Under the pieces are notes generated by a model. The model was not told where the DNA came from and searched no databases. It saw nothing but the letters and a program-made list of their open reading frames with translations. Positions 60,731 to 64,000 of a DNA stretch of 64,000 nucleotides are shown one piece after another. Every line of letters starts with the position of its first letter. The first letter of the stretch is position 1. A program made the position numbers and the translations under genes. Origin of the DNA: Nymphaea colorata (Eukaryota > Streptophyta > Magnoliopsida > Nymphaeales > Nymphaeaceae); contig NC_045141.1 of assembly GCF_008831285.2 (NCBI RefSeq), positions 19,030,848-19,094,847 on the forward strand. Reading direction: 5' to 3'.

Positions 60731-63700
60731 ATGGAGATGAAAGCAACCAGAGGTCAAGGTGATCGTTTTGCTGAAAACCCTACAGCAGAGCAGCAGCAGA
60801 CTGGTTAATACATGACGCTCAATTTATGAACTTATTGCACAACTTGTGGGTCCTTTTGCAAATCAACGCACTAAGAACTCTCTGTGACAGGTCATCATGA
60901 TACTGGTGAAAGGGATCAAAACCATGGAAAGAAGTCGGTGTTGAAGAAGGTGAAGGAGAAAGCCAAGAAGCTGAAGGACAGCACGATCGGAAAGAAGAAG
61001 CACCGGGAAGGGGAGGGCGGCCCACCTCATAAAGGTGAAGTCCGAGAACACGGCCTTCCTCTCGATTACATGGAAGAGGAGGAGGAGGAGTATGAAGGGG
61101 TTGAGGAGGAGGATGAGGAGGGGAACTTATTGGGAGCAGACCCACCTCCTGGTACGTATTTCGCATCTTAGCTGGATTTGCTTAACCTGCTGTGAATTGC
61201 TTTAAACATAATCTTAAAAATTTTTTGTTTCTGATTTTTAAGCATGTCCTTTTGATCTTTATCATTGCTTCGTAACGTTTTCTAAAGGATCAAGCGACGT
61301 GACATGATTTTTTTTCCTTTTATAATTTCCTGTTGTCCGATTCATGTTCAAAGATCAGTCCATTTGAACGAGATTAACTTAAATAAAATATAGCGCTGGT
61401 ACCATAATAGTAGCATTAGTCTTAAAAGTGACAAAATAAGTAGCTTGAATCCAGGCTCGTCTGAGCTGAACGATTAGTCTTAAAAGGGACAATCAATCTT
61501 GTGCGGTTAAATAGATTGAATCCATGCTCCTCTGAGCTGGACCTATGTTTTTTTGAGTTTTATGTTTTCTTATGTTTTTGTTTTCTAATGTTTTTTCATA
61601 TCCAGAAGTTTTGACATAGAAATTTTTGACTGGATGGAGCAGTAAGTCAATATGTTTAGTTCTTTTAAAGGCACTTACATATATAAACAACCAAAGCATT
61701 AACATAAAATTAAACAAACTTTATGAGACCAGCTACCATGTGGTTCTGCCATTGATAAACACAACACTCAAATTGAAATTGAAAGGTTATATTACAAGCC
61801 CACCTATCTACCTACCCTGATCCAATCTACTCATATCCCAAAACATGACAAAACTTTTGATACATAAAGATATGACCATAGGATTTTACATTCAAACTGG
61901 GGTATGACCATCGGGTTTTATGTTGAAAGCTGTTTCCTAAGTAAACAACTAGAAGCAAGCCAAGTTTGAACAATTTTTAGACAATTTTGTGAAGTATAGA
62001 GTTGCACACTAAAAGAACTATAAACTAACTCTATGCAGTTCGGTCGATAACATTATGGAAATTTTTGACATGAAATGTTATTAGCTTAAGTTGAAACCTC
62101 ATATTTCATTCTCCTAAGCTATGCAGAACCTTGGCGGCCCTTGTTTTTAAAAGATTATTCATTTTCAATGTGGAGTTTTTTTTTCTTAAATTACGGGAAA
62201 AGTGGGAAACGTTTATTTTATTGTATGTGGATGTGCGCTTGCAGGTAAAGTAACGGAAAAGATGGGGCAATCTGAACCGTCCGGTGCGATCAAACCAGGC
62301 ATCTATAAGCCCCCAGATCCCCAGCTGCAAGGCGGTTCAGGTAAATTTCAAAAAAAAAAAAAAGTGCTAAAATTTTGGTGGTAGCGTGTTTTCTATTTTC
62401 TTCGGTAATATTTCATATTTTTTATTTTGAAAGAAAAACTTGGCGTTTGTTTTTCCTTTTTTTTATATATATTTTTTTCTGGCATGGGAAATCGTTAGTG
62501 ATGGGATTGAAGGACGTCGTCAACTGGCCGATGCTTGGAGCGACTGAGGTATTCCTACCGGTGGGAGAGCAGGAATCTCGTCCGTTGGATGAGGACGCCG
62601 GCGCAAAGAGGAGCGAACCTGCTCTGATCTCTCCCGGTATTATTAACCTTTTCTCAAACACCTCATAGTTTTAACTTTTCTCCAATAAAAATTTTAAGTT
62701 CATCAACGTGCATGTTATTAATTTAAACCTTAGGTTATAATGCTTGTTAAGAACTCTTTTTTTCTATTATTTTAAGATAATTGGCATGATGCATTAGTTG
62801 CATGAAAAAAAAAAAGCATCCATCCCGACGAACAGGAGAAAAATGGATGGTGAATGTTACATAGGTTTAATGCTCATAGAGAAAGAAATGTTATATATAG
62901 CAGTAGGAAAGTGGAAAAGTTACAGTTTGAATAATTTGTGATACCTTGCGTTGTCACTTTAATGATTTTTTTTTCAAACGTTTATGGGTCGAGTCGCAAG
63001 TACGTTAAAGCTGAAGATTTGACCAAAGTTTTTAAACAATATTGTAGAATCACTTTTTAACTAATGCAAACTTAAACGTTGAAAGAACGGATTCCGATTA
63101 AATAAAGTTTTATCAGCAGCCAAGAAAAAACTCTTTTAAAAAGAATAGTTTTTACAAAAGAATATGGACAGGAAAGGAAAGGATCGATCAAGATTACATC
63201 TTAACAAGATTACGGTAAAAAAGGAAATCTAAAATGTTTTTTTTTTTTTTTTGAAGAATAACCAAATGTATAAGAATGTTTTTCCTTTCAAAAACGCCAT
63301 GAGAAAATATCGTGTAATCGTTTTCAGTCCGTCTGATGATCGAATCTAAAATTAATATCATAATGATTGTTAGGTCTAAAAACACTATCAGGGGGCTTCA
63401 AGGAAAGCAAAAAACTGTGGTTTCTCTTTGTCCACTCAAAGGGAGCATTTTTCTTCCCACCTAAGGAGCTTCCTGTTTTACTGACCTTCCACAGTGCGCG
63501 GTTCGAAGGAGGAGGTTGATGTGCCGGAGCCAGGACGGAGAGGTGCCAGCGGTCGACCGTTCGACGAGGACCCCGATGCCAAAAGAAGCGAGCCGGCGGT
63601 CGTGAGTCCGGACGTCACTGAGGCCGGTACGTCCTTCCACCCGATGGATGCCAGTAATTTGACATCCCCACTTCACCGCTTTGAGGTTTCGTTCTATTCT

Positions 63701-64000
63701 ATTTTAGCCGATCAGAAGCCAGTGGCTATGGAGGATACTGATCTGGGACCCGTTCTTAAGTCGATAAAAGATCTGAAGTTCAGCGAAGATTTCCCCACCG
63801 GCAGCCATGACCAGTTCGCGCCGGAACCTCCGGCAGAGCCAGAGACCGAGCTGTCGCGGTCCGAGGTCGCCGGAGAGGCGAAGCCGACGTCGACCCTGCT
63901 GACCGAGAAGGTTGCATTGGCCAAAGATGCCATCGCGTCCATGGTGCACCCCAAGCGCGTGAGGAACTGCCACTATGGACTTATAGCGACTGCTCTTTCA
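60731..64000 (+). CDS. LTI65/RD29-like ABA- and cold-responsive protein (3' end missing)
   Basis: Exons: 60731-60803, 60891-61151, 62245-62340, 62499-62636, 63495-63626 and 63708 to at least about 63960, where the window ends. Every intron falls in phase 1 after a G. The N-terminal motif SVLKKVKEKAKKLKD is the LTI65/LTI78 signature. A Glu-rich run follows (about residues 83-100), then a YKPPDPQ region and two repeated modules, RPLDEDAGAKRSEPALISP in exon 4 and RPFDEDPDAKRSEPAVVSP in exon 5. The last exon has KVALAKDAIASM, resembling the C-terminal helices of the family. The protein is hydrophilic and acidic, with no signal peptide or membrane segment. Family members accumulate under cold, drought and ABA and are thought to protect cells; the molecular action is not settled. 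The DRE/ABRE promoter agrees. A GTGAGG near 63959 could be the next donor. Confidence 0.88.

Noticed and set aside
60819-61166. 115-aa Pro-rich minus-strand ORF
   Set aside because: Shadow of the acidic, Glu/Lys-rich exon 2 of the LTI65-like gene.

Overview
The window is nuclear DNA of a flowering plant: large genes with many GT-AG introns, AT-rich intergenic sequence full of MITE-like repeats, a Ty1/copia retrotransposon, and plant gene families (LRR resistance gene, R2R3-MYB, plant CFIm25, plant NT-C2 coiled-coil protein, LTI65/RD29-like stress protein). The LRR resistance gene looks like the TIR-NBS-LRR class, which is essentially absent from monocots, so a eudicot, magnoliid or early-diverging angiosperm is favoured. 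The species cannot be fixed from the sequence.

Layout: (1) 1-1691, 3' end of a TNL-like LRR gene (+). (2) 2414-6207, a complete three-exon R2R3-MYB gene (-), LAF1/MYB18-19-45 type, 317 aa. (3) 11266-20110, a complete seven-exon gene (-) for CFIm25, the 25-kDa subunit of pre-mRNA cleavage factor I, 201 aa, with a 4.4-kb last intron. (4) 23.8-34.5 kb, a patchwork of gene and transposon pieces: an inverted MYB exon-2 fragment, an inverted copy of the 5' part of the NT-C2 gene, a truncated copia element with one LTR, the C-terminal end of a UDP-glycosyltransferase, and a MYB-CC (PHL-type) fragment with a premature stop. (5) 34.5-50.2 kb, gene-poor DNA with foldback, tandem and MITE-like repeats and one likely small gene (39647-39874). 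(6) 53144-59844, a complete ten-exon gene (+) for an NT-C2 domain/coiled-coil protein, 1145 aa. (7) 60731 to the window end, an LTI65/RD29-like gene (+), 3' end missing, preceded by one DRE core and three ABREs.

The main structural finding is that two pieces of the patchwork come from the two flanks of this same window. The piece at about 23.98-25.31 kb is an inverted copy of the MYB locus on the left (3.4-5.0 kb). The piece at 25.31-29.64 kb is an inverted copy of the NT-C2 locus on the right (50.2-55.75 kb). They meet at a junction with a 3-bp overlap (ACT), as microhomology-mediated template switching would leave. The NT-C2 copy is nearly identical to its source, so this event is recent. 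It has lost the promoter and exon 1 but keeps exons 2-5 with splice sites.

The intact genes share no obvious pathway; they are independent plant genes covering transcription control, mRNA 3'-end formation, a membrane/cytoskeleton-type coiled-coil protein and the ABA/cold/drought response. Exon borders were placed by reading splice signals and reading frame by eye; in the complete genes the summed exons divide by three and run to one stop.
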